A DNA stretch of 64,000 bases, from contig JAFXMK010000010.1 of the NCBI GenBank assembly GCA_017530365.1, forward strand, positions 89,306 to 153,305, given 5' to 3'. This DNA is from Bacteroidales bacterium. GTDB lineage: Bacteria > Bacteroidota > Bacteroidia > Bacteroidales > F082. The translations under genes were made by a program, and so were the position numbers. Within the stretch, counting starts at the first letter, position 1; each line of letters starts with the position of its first letter. The notes under the pieces were generated by a model, which did not search any database, was not told the DNA's origin, and saw only the letters and a list, made by a program, of their open reading frames with translations. Positions 46,811-55,718 of the stretch are shown one piece after another.

Positions 46811-49603
46811 ATGCTCATGAATAAAAGGTTACTCTTTGTTTTGCTCCTGTTACTCGGCGTGGGACAACTGGCGGCAGCTCCTGTAGAGCTTTCGGTGGCG
46901 CGCAAGGCAGCAGAAAGTTTTGTCCGCTCAAATTTCGCTTGTGGATCCAAGACTTCTGACTTAAGTCTTGTAATGACAACTCCTGCTTTCTATGTGTTTA
47001 ATGTAAGCAGCTCGGGTTTCATAATTGTTTCTTCTGACGATAGTTTCCGTCCGGTGGTCGGTTATTCTGACGAAGGCGTCTTCCCAACGGAAGACCCATC
47101 GCCTGAAATGATGTATTATCTTGATAACATTAGACAGGGACGCCAAGCTGCGCTTCGTGCCGCTGCTCAACCCAATCCTGAAATTGTGGAGGAATGGTCG
47201 GCCTTGCTCGATGAAGACCGCGCTCCTTCCATTCAAGATAGGAAAAACTCGTTTTATTTGGTCAAGACGAAATGGAATCAAGATTTTCCTTACAACAAGT
47301 TTTGTCCTAGGGAAGACAATGGTGCGTACACTTATGCCGGCTGTGTCGCAACCGCGATGTCGCAGGTAATGAACTATTGGAAACACCCGACACATGGTTA
47401 TGGCAGTCATTCATATACCCATTATCAGTTTGGAGAGTTGTCGGCCGACTTTTCTGCTGCTCAATATGATTTCGACATGATGCCGAACATTATCTCGGAC
47501 ATGTCGCCAGAAGAAAACATCGATCCTATAGCACTCTTTATGTATCATTGTGGTATTGCTGTTGATATGAGCTATTCCTCCGATGGCAGTGGCGCTTATT
47601 CCCAGGATGTGCCTGAAGCTGTGCTGAAATACTTTGGCTACTCAAATTGCTGCCGCTTGCTTTCTCGCGATTTCTATTCTTTGGAAGAGTTTCAAGCTAT
47701 CTTGAAAAACCAGTTTGATTTGGGATGGCCATGTTATTATTCAGGACAGGATACTGGCGGTGGTGGCGGCCATGCTTTTGTTTGCGACGGCTATGACGAC
47801 AAAGACATGTTCCATTTCAATTGGGGATGGGGCGGTTCCGGAGATGGCTTTTTTGCGATAGATGGTCTTGATGTCTCTAGTTATGCTTTTAATTCAGATC
47901 AGGCTGTCATTGTCAACTTTGTGCCAACGGATGTCTTCATTCATACGTCAAAAGCCCCTGATGGTTTTACGGCAGTTCCCAATGGTGACGATGATTTCTC
48001 GGTTACTCTTTCATGGACCAATCCTGTCGCTACCGTTGAAGGACGTCCCCTTGATACCATCGATTACATTGAGATCAGTCGTGATGGTGAGATGATACAA
48101 GTTGTCGAGAATGTGTTGCCTGGAGAAGCCGTGTCATTTGTTGACAAGGCAGGAAAACCTGTGTTGGTGACCTATTCGATCTGTGCTGTTAGTCATGGCG
48201 TTAAAGGACATAAAGCTACGGTAGGTGGTGTCAATCTCGGTCCCACCTGTCCGTGGACGGTCAGATTGTTCTCGGATCAAGTGGATGGCTGGGGCGACGG
48301 CAGCCTCGTTTTCATGAATTCATCGAACATGAAGGTCGCTGAAGTTGCTGCTGATAAAGGTGAGTCGGAATTTCAGGTGGAAATACCACAAGGCTGGATC
48401 TCTTTCCAATGGAAAGCTCCTAGCGACAGCCTGGAATTGGGAATTGAGATTTTCGATGCCAATGAAAAGCCTGTGTTCTCCTACCATGGCCCCTCGTATC
48501 GTATGCCTCAAGGCCTGTTCTATGAAATGGTCAATACCTGCGAAGGACAAATTGGTGAGGATAAACCATCGGACCTTCAAGCTGAAATCGTCGGAAACAA
48601 CGTAGTGCTGCATTGGAAGGGCGTTGCCTCACCCGGCTATGGATATAATGTTTATCGTGATGGAGTGTTTTATGCTATGGTGAGCGATACCAACTTCACC
48701 GATGCTGATGTGGCCGACGATTTCCATGGCTACTATGTGACATCGTTCCATAAGGAAGGCGAGACAGAACCCTCTAATACGGTTTGCGCCTCCACAGGTA
48801 TAGATGAATATGCACCGCGCTACTTTGATTTCGAATACCTTCCAAACAAAAAAGTCAAATTGAGATGGGAGAAACCCGAGAATGAAGAGGGCTTGGTGGG
48901 TTTTGAGATCTTCCGCATGATTCCAGGTGAAAACTATAAAAGCCTCGATGTGTGTGGTGCCAGCCAGACTTACTATACTGAGACAAAGAGGTTGCCTGAT
49001 GGCTGTAGGTATTATTACAAAGTGGTGAGTGCCTATCAAGGAGGAGCTGTCGAATCAACACCGGCACATGCCGCCAATCATCCTGAACTGCTCTTTGTCG
49101 AGGTAAACCGGACTCATATCCCTTCTGGCCTCACGCTGGAAGTGATGCGAGAGAATCAGCTGTTGCTGCAATGGGAAACTGCCATGTTGGCGGAGACATA
49201 CAACGTCTATTGTAATGGGGAACTCGTGGCAGAAGGCCTGACCGAACCGTCGTTTATCGACTCACCCAGAGGCGATGCTTTGATGTATCAGGTTACTGGC
49301 GTTCTTAATGGCGTGGAGTCAAGTCCCTCCCATAAGGCTTATTATGGCAATTACTCCGTCAACGAGAATAATGAGTCATTTGCAAAGCTGTTCCCCAATC
49401 CAGCAAATCGTTCCGTAACAGTGCAAGCCGAAGGCATCAAGGAAGTTGTGATTTACAACTTGACTGGTCAACAACTGATGCGACGTGTCGGGGAAGGTAA
49501 CGAATGGAATATGGATCTCTCCAATTTGGATGCAGGTGTCTATTACTTCAGGATCAAGACAGATCTCGGATGTCAGGTCCAGAAAGTGGTTTTGGTGAAA
49601 TAA
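46811..49603 (+). CDS. Secreted C10 (streptopain-like) cysteine protease with T9SS tail
   Basis: A 930-residue protease. The signal peptide ends near residue 21; the prodomain (about 22-145) is of the Spi/PrtT type (VSSSGFIIVSSDDSFRPVVG). The catalytic Cys178 lies in YAGCVATAMSQVMNYWKHP and His321 in GGGGHAFVCDGYDDKDMFHF, followed by NWGWGGSGDGFF. Fibronectin III-like domains follow, and the end is a T9SS sorting domain (KLFPNPANRSVTV, AGVYYFRIKTDLG). Relatives include PrtT and interpain. It probably degrades host or dietary protein outside the cell. ATG 46817 is an alternative start. Confidence 0.9.
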   Translation: MLMNKRLLFVLLLLLGVGQLAAAPVELSVARKAAESFVRSNFACGSKTSDLSLVMTTPAFYVFNVSSSGFIIVSSDDSFRPVVGYSDEGVFPTEDPSPEMMYYLDNIRQGRQAALRAAAQPNPEIVEEWSALLDEDRAPSIQDRKNSFYLVKTKWNQDFPYNKFCPREDNGAYTYAGCVATAMSQVMNYWKHPTHGYGSHSYTHYQFGELSADFSAAQYDFDMMPNIISDMSPEENIDPIALFMYHCGIAVDMSYSSDGSGAYSQDVPEAVLKYFGYSNCCRLLSRDFYSLEEFQAILKNQFDLGWPCYYSGQDTGGGGGHAFVCDGYDDKDMFHFNWGWGGSGDGFFAIDGLDVSSYAFNSDQAVIVNFVPTDVFIHTSKAPDGFTAVPNGDDDFSVTLSWTNPVATVEGRPLDTIDYIEISRDGEMIQVVENVLPGEAVSFVDKAGKPVLVTYSICAVSHGVKGHKATVGGVNLGPTCPWTVRLFSDQVDGWGDGSLVFMNSSNMKVAEVAADKGESEFQVEIPQGWISFQWKAPSDSLELGIEIFDANEKPVFSYHGPSYRMPQGLFYEMVNTCEGQIGEDKPSDLQAEIVGNNVVLHWKGVASPGYGYNVYRDGVFYAMVSDTNFTDADVADDFHGYYVTSFHKEGETEPSNTVCASTGIDEYAPRYFDFEYLPNKKVKLRWEKPENEEGLVGFEIFRMIPGENYKSLDVCGASQTYYTETKRLPDGCRYYYKVVSAYQGGAVESTPAHAANHPELLFVEVNRTHIPSGLTLEVMRENQLLLQWETAMLAETYNVYCNGELVAEGLTEPSFIDSPRGDALMYQVTGVLNGVESSPSHKAYYGNYSVNENNESFAKLFPNPANRSVTVQAEGIKEVVIYNLTGQQLMRRVGEGNEWNMDLSNLDAGVYYFRIKTDLGCQVQKVVLVK

Positions 49604-49620
49604 CTTAAAAAAATGACGTT

Positions 49621-51000
49621 ATGAGAAAATCATTCCTTATCATATTATTGACCGTTGCTGCTTTTAGTCTGAAAGCACAAAAACAGTCGCCTTTGTTTTT
49701 CCACAACCATCTGGAATACATGAACTATCAGATGGAACATCCTGAAAGGATTCCTTTCAAAGCTACCGGAATCATTCGTGGTCAATATACCCAAAAGCTT
49801 GACAGCGTCATCGGCGCTGACAACTTCGACTGGACACGGTGGAAGAATGTGTACTCTTATACAGAGGTGGACGGACAGCCTTCCGATCTCGTCAGGAGGG
49901 AAACCCATTATGTGTGGGAAAACGAGACTTGGGTGCCATCGGTATTGACCGAGACCGAAAAAAATGCAGAAACAGATTTGTTGGAGCAAGACCAGTCTTT
50001 TAGCTGGAATGGAACGGGATGGGAACCTTCTTCCAAGACATTGTATTATTACAACGCCAATAACTTGCTGGATAGCATCATCATGTATCGCCTCAACGAT
50101 ACGGTTTGGGAAGGTTATAACCGGGTGGCCTACGGATATGATGCTGACGGCCACCTCTCGACTTGCCTCATGAGTAGTGGGCAAAACGCTCAGGGTGAAT
50201 GGAATGACTATTCCAAATATGAGAACTCCTACATTGAAGACGGAAAGCTTTCCTACACAATCGTCTATACTATACGCAACGGGGCTTGGCGGGAATATCT
50301 AAAAGATACGTTGTCGTATAACGAACAAGGTCAATGTGTCGTTTATCTGAGTAAGAGGAAAAGCATGTGGCCCGGAGGAGGTCAGAGCTGGATGGATTCG
50401 GAAAGGTATGAATTTGAGTACCAAGACGGCCAATTGGTGTCAGAGATCTGCTATACTGGTGGATCGGGCTGGTTCAGCTCGGAGCTGAGCCTCGACAATA
50501 AAACAGAATACCTACTTGACTTCCAAGGGAACATGTGCAAAAAAACTGCCAGCGTCTATAACGAGATAGACTGGATGGTTCGCGATGTCTATGAGAACAG
50601 CTTCGATCTCACCGTGGACGCCAACGCCATCTTGGGCATGAGGCAAGTTTGGGAATCTACCCTTTCCAATGGCATGGGCTATTTTTTGGAACAGGAGATG
50701 CCCGTTATGAACCAATGGAATTCCTGCACTATCGTCTCTACAGGTCTCGATACGGAATATTGTCTCTATTACTCGGGATTTGCCGCTGTAAATGAGATGG
50801 AAACCCTACCGCTCGATGTCATAGGCGGGGAAGGTCAACTGCGGGTGAATAGTCCCGAAGCATGTGACATAACAGTGTATGACCTTCTCGGCAGAACCAT
50901 AGCAACACGGTTCCATACCCAATCTGCGGCTTTTTCCTTAAGCCCTGGACTTTATATCGTGGGTAATGGAACGCAAAGAGTCAAAACCATCGTCCGATAA
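49621..51000 (+). CDS. Secreted T9SS-type protein of unknown function
   Basis: A 459-residue exported protein. The signal peptide ends near FSLKAQ. The middle has short tyrosine-rich repeats such as YSYTEVDGQPSDLVRRETHY, YYYNANNLLDSIIMYRLND, VAYGYDADGHLSTCLMSSG and LSYNEQGQCVVYLSKR, each about 45 residues apart, which read as a beta-meander like YD/RHS-type strands. The end (ITVYDLLGRTIATRF, LSPGLYIVGNGTQRVKTIVR) is T9SS-like though the PNP motif is missing. It follows the C10 protease by 17 bases and is probably co-expressed with it. Confidence 0.75.
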   Translation: MRKSFLIILLTVAAFSLKAQKQSPLFFHNHLEYMNYQMEHPERIPFKATGIIRGQYTQKLDSVIGADNFDWTRWKNVYSYTEVDGQPSDLVRRETHYVWENETWVPSVLTETEKNAETDLLEQDQSFSWNGTGWEPSSKTLYYYNANNLLDSIIMYRLNDTVWEGYNRVAYGYDADGHLSTCLMSSGQNAQGEWNDYSKYENSYIEDGKLSYTIVYTIRNGAWREYLKDTLSYNEQGQCVVYLSKRKSMWPGGGQSWMDSERYEFEYQDGQLVSEICYTGGSGWFSSELSLDNKTEYLLDFQGNMCKKTASVYNEIDWMVRDVYENSFDLTVDANAILGMRQVWESTLSNGMGYFLEQEMPVMNQWNSCTIVSTGLDTEYCLYYSGFAAVNEMETLPLDVIGGEGQLRVNSPEACDITVYDLLGRTIATRFHTQSAAFSLSPGLYIVGNGTQRVKTIVR

Positions 51001-51016
51001 TAAATATCCTGATATC

Positions 51017-52156
51017 ATGAATAAAGTGCTAAAAAGTGTTTTTGTATGTCTCTTGATGATCACTGCCACAGTGGTCTGTGCACAGGAGACAAAGGAAGAA
51101 AAAGAAACCGTCTATCAGTTTACCGAGACTGTCAATGTGCCGCACACTCCGGTCGATAACCAAGGCAGTTCCGGTACTTGCTGGTGCTTCGCTGGCATTG
51201 GCTTCGTAGAGGCAGAGATCTTGCGTATGTATGGCAAGGAGCTTAACCTTTCCGAGATGTTTACGGTGCGTCAAGCTTGGACGGAAAAAGTGGCGAAGTT
51301 TGTCCGCATGCACGGCGGCAGTTCGCTCAGCCAAGGCGGTGAGGTGTGCGATGTGTTGTATATGATCGACAAATACGGCATGATGCCCGAAGCTGACTAC
51401 AGCGGCAAAGTCATCGGCGAGGAACGCCACATGCACAGTGAGATGAACGAGGTCATCTCTTCTGTTGCCCGCGCCATCATCAAGAACGGCAACAAAAAAA
51501 TCTCTCCCGCAGGTCCCAAGGCTGTCCAAGGTGTCTTGGACGCTTATCTTGGCGATGTGCCGGAGGAATTCACCGTGGATGGAAAGAAATACACTCCCAA
51601 ATCGTTTGCCGCCGCTTATCCGATCGATCCTGCCAACTATATCGAAATCTGCTCTTTCACTAGCGATCCCTACTACAAGCCTTGCATGGTGGAGATCCCG
51701 GACAATTGGACTTGGACCCCTGCCTACAACATGCCGCTCGACGAGCTGATGCAGGCTGTCGATTATGCGCTGGAACATGGCTATACTCTTGGCTGGGCCC
51801 AAGATGTCAGCAACCCGGGCTTCTCACGTAAGGAAGGGGTTGGCATTGTGCCCGAAGACCCCAAAGACGAAAAGCTTTGGAAAGAAATCGTTGCCGAAAA
51901 GCAGGTGACCGATGAAATCCATCAGCAGGCTTACGACAACTGGGATGCCGGTGACGATCACAGCATGTTGGTTGTCGGTATCGCCAAAGACCAGAATGGT
52001 AACAAATACTATAAGATAAAGAACTCTTGGGGCGATGCAGGTCCCCATGAAGGCTATTGGTACTGCTCCGAACAGTATCTCCGCCAATATACCATCTTCT
52101 TTACCTTGCATAAAGATGGCCTATCCAAATCCATGAAAAAATCTTTAAATCTTTAA
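51017..52156 (+). CDS. Exported C1-family cysteine peptidase (aminopeptidase C-like), copy 1
   Basis: About 379 residues from ATG 51017; the longer open frame would add 17 residues before the signal peptide (VFVCLLMITATVVCAQ). Cys55 lies in VDNQGSSGTCWCFAGIGFVE with the oxyanion Gln, the His in GDDHSMLVVGIAKDQNG and the Asn in KIKNSWGDAGPHEGYW, which is the bleomycin hydrolase/aminopeptidase C type of papain-fold peptidase. It is paralogous to the next gene with the same layout. The stop lies in an octamer repeat. Confidence 0.88.
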   Translation: MNKVLKSVFVCLLMITATVVCAQETKEEKETVYQFTETVNVPHTPVDNQGSSGTCWCFAGIGFVEAEILRMYGKELNLSEMFTVRQAWTEKVAKFVRMHGGSSLSQGGEVCDVLYMIDKYGMMPEADYSGKVIGEERHMHSEMNEVISSVARAIIKNGNKKISPAGPKAVQGVLDAYLGDVPEEFTVDGKKYTPKSFAAAYPIDPANYIEICSFTSDPYYKPCMVEIPDNWTWTPAYNMPLDELMQAVDYALEHGYTLGWAQDVSNPGFSRKEGVGIVPEDPKDEKLWKEIVAEKQVTDEIHQQAYDNWDAGDDHSMLVVGIAKDQNGNKYYKIKNSWGDAGPHEGYWYCSEQYLRQYTIFFTLHKDGLSKSMKKSLNL

Positions 52157-52171
52157 ATATTAAATCATTAA
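52141..52171 (+). repeat. Octamer array, unit ATCTTTAA
   Basis: ATCTTTAA, ATCTTTAA, ATATTAA, ATCATTAA, then ATTATG. The second unit supplies the TAA stop of the first C1 peptidase and the array runs to the start of the second. Same type as upstream of tnaA. Confidence 0.8.
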
Positions 52172-52174
52172 ATT

Positions 52175-53404
52175 ATGAAATTCAGACATTTTGTTACTGC
52201 CGCTGCCGTGATGCTCAGCGTCGCCGCCGTGGCCCAACCGCAAGCCAAACCTGCAGAAAAAGAAGAGGAAGGCTTCAAGTTTGAAACCATCAAGGAACTT
52301 CCAATTACATCTGTGAAAGACCAAAACCAGGCTGGTACCTGCTGGTGCTATTCCTCCTTGGCATTCTTCGAGGCTGAATTGCTCCGTATGGGCAAGCCGG
52401 AATACGACTTTTCAGAGATGTACATTGTTTATAAGACCTATTTGGATCGTGCCGAAGCCGCTATTCGTACCCATGGTGACGTGTCATTCTCACAGGGTGG
52501 ATCTTTTGGCGATGTCCTTTATGCCATCAGACACTACGGCCTCGTTCCCGATAGCGAGATGCCTGCCGGTGCCATGCACGGCGACTCTTTGTCAAACTTC
52601 ACCGAACTCTCCGCAGTGACCGATCCGCTGGTCGAAGGCGTCGTAAAGAGCCGTAAGATCCAGATGGACAAGGACGGTAACCCGCTTTGGAAAAAGGCCT
52701 TGGCTGGCGTGTATGACGCTTACCTCGGTGTGCCTCCTACTGAGTTCACCTACAAAGGCAAGAAATATACACCCATGAGCTTTGCCGAATCCACTGGCCT
52801 CAACATGGATGACTATGTCAACCTTACCTCCTTCACCCACCATCCTTTCTATGAGCCCTTCGTCATCGAAGTTCAGGACAACTGGCGCTGGGGACAGGCT
52901 TTGAACCTTCCCATCGATGAGTTGATGCAAGTCATGGACAACGCCATCGACAAAGGCTATCCGATCGCTTGGGGTTCTGACGTGAGTGAAGCTGGTTGGC
53001 TCCGCGGCAAGATGGCTGGCATCGCCGTGCTGCCCGACCTGGAAGCCAAAGAGAAGGATCTGCAAGGTAGCGATATGGCCCACTGGCTGGGCATGAGCGC
53101 CGCCGACCGTAAGAAAGAGGCAATGAACAAGCCCACACCTCAGAAATGGGTCACCCAAAAGGAACGCCAGATCGCTTACGACAACTATGAGACTGGCGAC
53201 GACCACGGCATGTTGATCTATGGCACCGCCAAAGACCAAACTGGTAACGAATACTTCATTGTGAAGAATAGTTGGGGCGATGCCGGACAATATCATGGCA
53301 TTTGGTACGTTTCCAAGGCATTCGTTCGCTACAAAACCTTGAACATCGTGGTGCATAAAGACGCACTGCCAAAAGATATCGCCAAGAAATTAGGCATTAA
53401 GTAA
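52175..53404 (+). CDS. Exported C1-family cysteine peptidase, copy 2
   Basis: A 409-residue paralog of the preceding gene. The signal peptide ends near residue 20 (VAAVAQ). Cys56 lies in KDQNQAGTCWCYSSLAFFEA, the His in GDDHGMLIYGTAKDQTG, the Asn in VKNSWGDAGQYHGIWYV. Between them the two proteins share the same inserts (DAYLG, the KKYTP motif, PIDELMQ in this copy and PLDELMQ in the other), so they arose by tandem duplication. Both should act in the periplasm or outside the cell on peptides. Confidence 0.88.
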   Translation: MKFRHFVTAAAVMLSVAAVAQPQAKPAEKEEEGFKFETIKELPITSVKDQNQAGTCWCYSSLAFFEAELLRMGKPEYDFSEMYIVYKTYLDRAEAAIRTHGDVSFSQGGSFGDVLYAIRHYGLVPDSEMPAGAMHGDSLSNFTELSAVTDPLVEGVVKSRKIQMDKDGNPLWKKALAGVYDAYLGVPPTEFTYKGKKYTPMSFAESTGLNMDDYVNLTSFTHHPFYEPFVIEVQDNWRWGQALNLPIDELMQVMDNAIDKGYPIAWGSDVSEAGWLRGKMAGIAVLPDLEAKEKDLQGSDMAHWLGMSAADRKKEAMNKPTPQKWVTQKERQIAYDNYETGDDHGMLIYGTAKDQTGNEYFIVKNSWGDAGQYHGIWYVSKAFVRYKTLNIVVHKDALPKDIAKKLGIK

Positions 53405-53430
53405 GAAGACAGAAGAAAGAAGTAAGAATA
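53404..53430 (+). repeat. Heptamer array, unit AGAAGAC
   Basis: AGAAGAC, AGAAGAA, AGAAGTA and AGAATAT bridge the second C1 peptidase stop and the next ATG. The unit is the complement of the TTCTNAC type. Confidence 0.75.
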
Positions 53431-54275
53431 TGTTGAAGACAATGGTTTTAATGGCTAGCTTGTTGTCGCTGTTCGGTTGCTCGTCAGGAAACACTCCGGT
53501 GAATGAAAACGACACCATTACTCATTTTTCCTTGTCGGAAGGAGGAGGGATGAATCGTTTCTCGGGATATAGCTATATCGTTGAGGAAACCAAGGAAGGA
53601 AAAGTGCATTTCATTTTCGATGAGGGCTATCCTGATGAAAAAGAACTGATGATTGACGACCACGCTGTTTTCGATTCACTCCAGGCTATCATCCTGAAGT
53701 ATAAGATGTACAAGTACAAAGACCATTACCAACCAATCTTCGATGTTTTGGATGGGACCTCATGGCATTTGTATGTGACGTATACTTCAGGAAAAGATTT
53801 CAGCACAGGAGGCTATATGGCCGGTCCTGATGGATATAGGGCTGCTATCAGCGAAATCATCCAGTGTCTTCAACATTGGAAAGACATGCCTGGTGTAAGC
53901 AACGATGTGGTGTCGTTCATCTATGAATACGGTCCGGAACGCTACACGATGGAGCGCAAAGACGATCATGTGGCGATCACGGTTGATAATGAAAAGACTG
54001 GAGAACACCAAGTAATTGAGCGAGAGCTGACAGTGCTTGATGACCTAAGAGTTCTTTTCAATATCGATAGACTTAAGATGAATGGGACCAGAAGCGAGAA
54101 CCTCGATTTTGAATATACTCCGTGGATGTATGATATCACTTACAGCAATGGCATGCATTACCACTATGAGAGCTACGACCGCGATTACAAATGCGGTTAC
54201 ACGGAGTCCCTGCAGTTTTTCATCTCCAACTGTATCGAAGGAAAAGGAGAAAGAGACCATTATATTTATTACTAA
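53430..54275 (+). CDS. Lipoprotein of unknown function
   Basis: A 281-residue protein with a lipobox (LLSLFGCSSG, Cys17). The mature part is beta-rich and acidic, with aromatic patches (YKMYKYKDHYQPIFDVLDGT, MYDITYSNGMHYHYESYDRD). No family is recognised. It lies in the same direction between the C1 peptidases and a porin, with a repeat spacer in front and 15 bases behind, so it is probably in the same unit. Confidence 0.65.
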   Translation: MLKTMVLMASLLSLFGCSSGNTPVNENDTITHFSLSEGGGMNRFSGYSYIVEETKEGKVHFIFDEGYPDEKELMIDDHAVFDSLQAIILKYKMYKYKDHYQPIFDVLDGTSWHLYVTYTSGKDFSTGGYMAGPDGYRAAISEIIQCLQHWKDMPGVSNDVVSFIYEYGPERYTMERKDDHVAITVDNEKTGEHQVIERELTVLDDLRVLFNIDRLKMNGTRSENLDFEYTPWMYDITYSNGMHYHYESYDRDYKCGYTESLQFFISNCIEGKGERDHYIYY

Positions 54276-54290
54276 TCAATACTAACAATT

Positions 54291-55682
54291 ATGAAAAGAC
54301 TATCTTTTTTGATGGCTGCCCTGTTCCTTGTGGGAGCAGCGGCATTTGCTCAGAAGACTGATCAGGCTATTGACCAGTATGGCAACAAAGTGGATGTGCA
54401 AGAAGTGAATGCCACCGAACGTGATGGCATCCTCGTCTTCGAATCCAAGGACAAAGACTTCAAGTTTTGGTTCGACTCAAGAGTCCAGGTGGACTTTGGC
54501 CACTATTTCGGTGCTCAGGAATGGGCTGACCCGATCGGTTCAGGTGCCAGCATCCGTCGTGCCCGTTTTGCCGTGAAGACCCAAATCAACCGTGATTGGT
54601 ATGGTGAGGTCGATATGGAATTGGCCAACGGTTCCTTTGAACTGAAAGACGCTATCGTCCGCTACACGGGTGTTGAAAACTGGCAGTTCAGCGTTGGTAG
54701 CCAAAAGCCCGACTTCTCTCTCTCCCGTAACACCTCTTCGCGTTACCTCGAGTTCATGGAGCGCCCGATGGTGGTCAGCGCTTTTGCACCCAGCCGTCAC
54801 CTTGGTATCTTCGCCAAGTATAGCAACAAGTACTTCTTTGGAAGTGGCAGCGTGCTGTTCCAAGAGATCGAAGGACAAGAGACCCGTGACTATGTTGAGA
54901 GCAACAACAAGGACTACGGCATGGACGAAGGTCTGTCCTACATCGGTAAGATCGTGGTGCGCCCCGTCAATGAGGCCGATTATGGCATCCATATCGGTGG
55001 TGCTGTCATGTATGACGCTCCGAAGACTTCTGATGAGACGGGCGTTTATGGTGGTACTCGTTTCAGTTGCCGCAATGCCACCAACATCAGCCGCAAGAAG
55101 TATCTTGACACAGACGATATCAAGAACACCAAGTACAACCTCATCGCTACTGCTGAATTGGCTGGTCACTATGAGGGTCTCCGTGTTGAAAGCGCATGGT
55201 TGTCTGACTGGACCTATATGGATCCTGAAAAGGTCGTCCTTGACAAGCCTTACCATTTCCATGGCTGGTATGTCGAAGGCGGCTGCCTCATATTCGGTGG
55301 TAAGCAGACTTACGATTCTGGTAGTGCCAAATTCAACCGTGTCCGCAATGGACAAGATTGGGGCGATGTGGAATTGGCTTTCAAGTATGAATACCTTAAC
55401 TTGAACGACTATGAAGGTCGCTCTACTGATCAAGCCATCTTTGGCGGTTCAGCTGATCTTTTCGGCGTCGGCCTCAATTTCTACCTTGGAAAGAATACCA
55501 AGATTGCGCTCAACTATCAGTATGTCAACAACGACCGCTATGCCAACGGCAAGGGCAAACTCTTTGTGGGTCTCGATGCCGACGGAAACAAGACCAAGGA
55601 CTTCACCAAAGTGGTTGACGAAGCTGGCAAGGCTGGCGTGAACTACCACATGTTGCTTGCTCGTTTCCAGGTCGCTTTCTAA
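54291..55682 (+). CDS. Porin of the OprO/OprP (phosphate-selective) type
   Basis: A 463-residue outer-membrane barrel. The signal peptide ends near residue 21 (AAFAQ). A short coiled segment is followed by a barrel with RRARFAVKTQINRDWYGEVD near residue 90 and strands such as WQFSVGSQKPDFSLSRNTSS, VELAFKYEYLNLNDYEGRS and KIALNYQYVNNDRYANGKG, ending in LARFQVAF with a terminal Phe, the OM insertion signature. The family conducts phosphate or polyphosphate in Pseudomonas; substrate here is inferred only by family and by the phosphate-related neighbours. Confidence 0.83.
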   Translation: MKRLSFLMAALFLVGAAAFAQKTDQAIDQYGNKVDVQEVNATERDGILVFESKDKDFKFWFDSRVQVDFGHYFGAQEWADPIGSGASIRRARFAVKTQINRDWYGEVDMELANGSFELKDAIVRYTGVENWQFSVGSQKPDFSLSRNTSSRYLEFMERPMVVSAFAPSRHLGIFAKYSNKYFFGSGSVLFQEIEGQETRDYVESNNKDYGMDEGLSYIGKIVVRPVNEADYGIHIGGAVMYDAPKTSDETGVYGGTRFSCRNATNISRKKYLDTDDIKNTKYNLIATAELAGHYEGLRVESAWLSDWTYMDPEKVVLDKPYHFHGWYVEGGCLIFGGKQTYDSGSAKFNRVRNGQDWGDVELAFKYEYLNLNDYEGRSTDQAIFGGSADLFGVGLNFYLGKNTKIALNYQYVNNDRYANGKGKLFVGLDADGNKTKDFTKVVDEAGKAGVNYHMLLARFQVAF

Positions 55683-55718
55683 ATCAACTCAATGTCTAAC
55701 TATTAAAAACGAACTAAT

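Noticed and set aside
50966-51016. Seventeen extra N-terminal residues of the first C1 peptidase
   Set aside because: They lie over the end of the previous gene and would precede the signal peptide.
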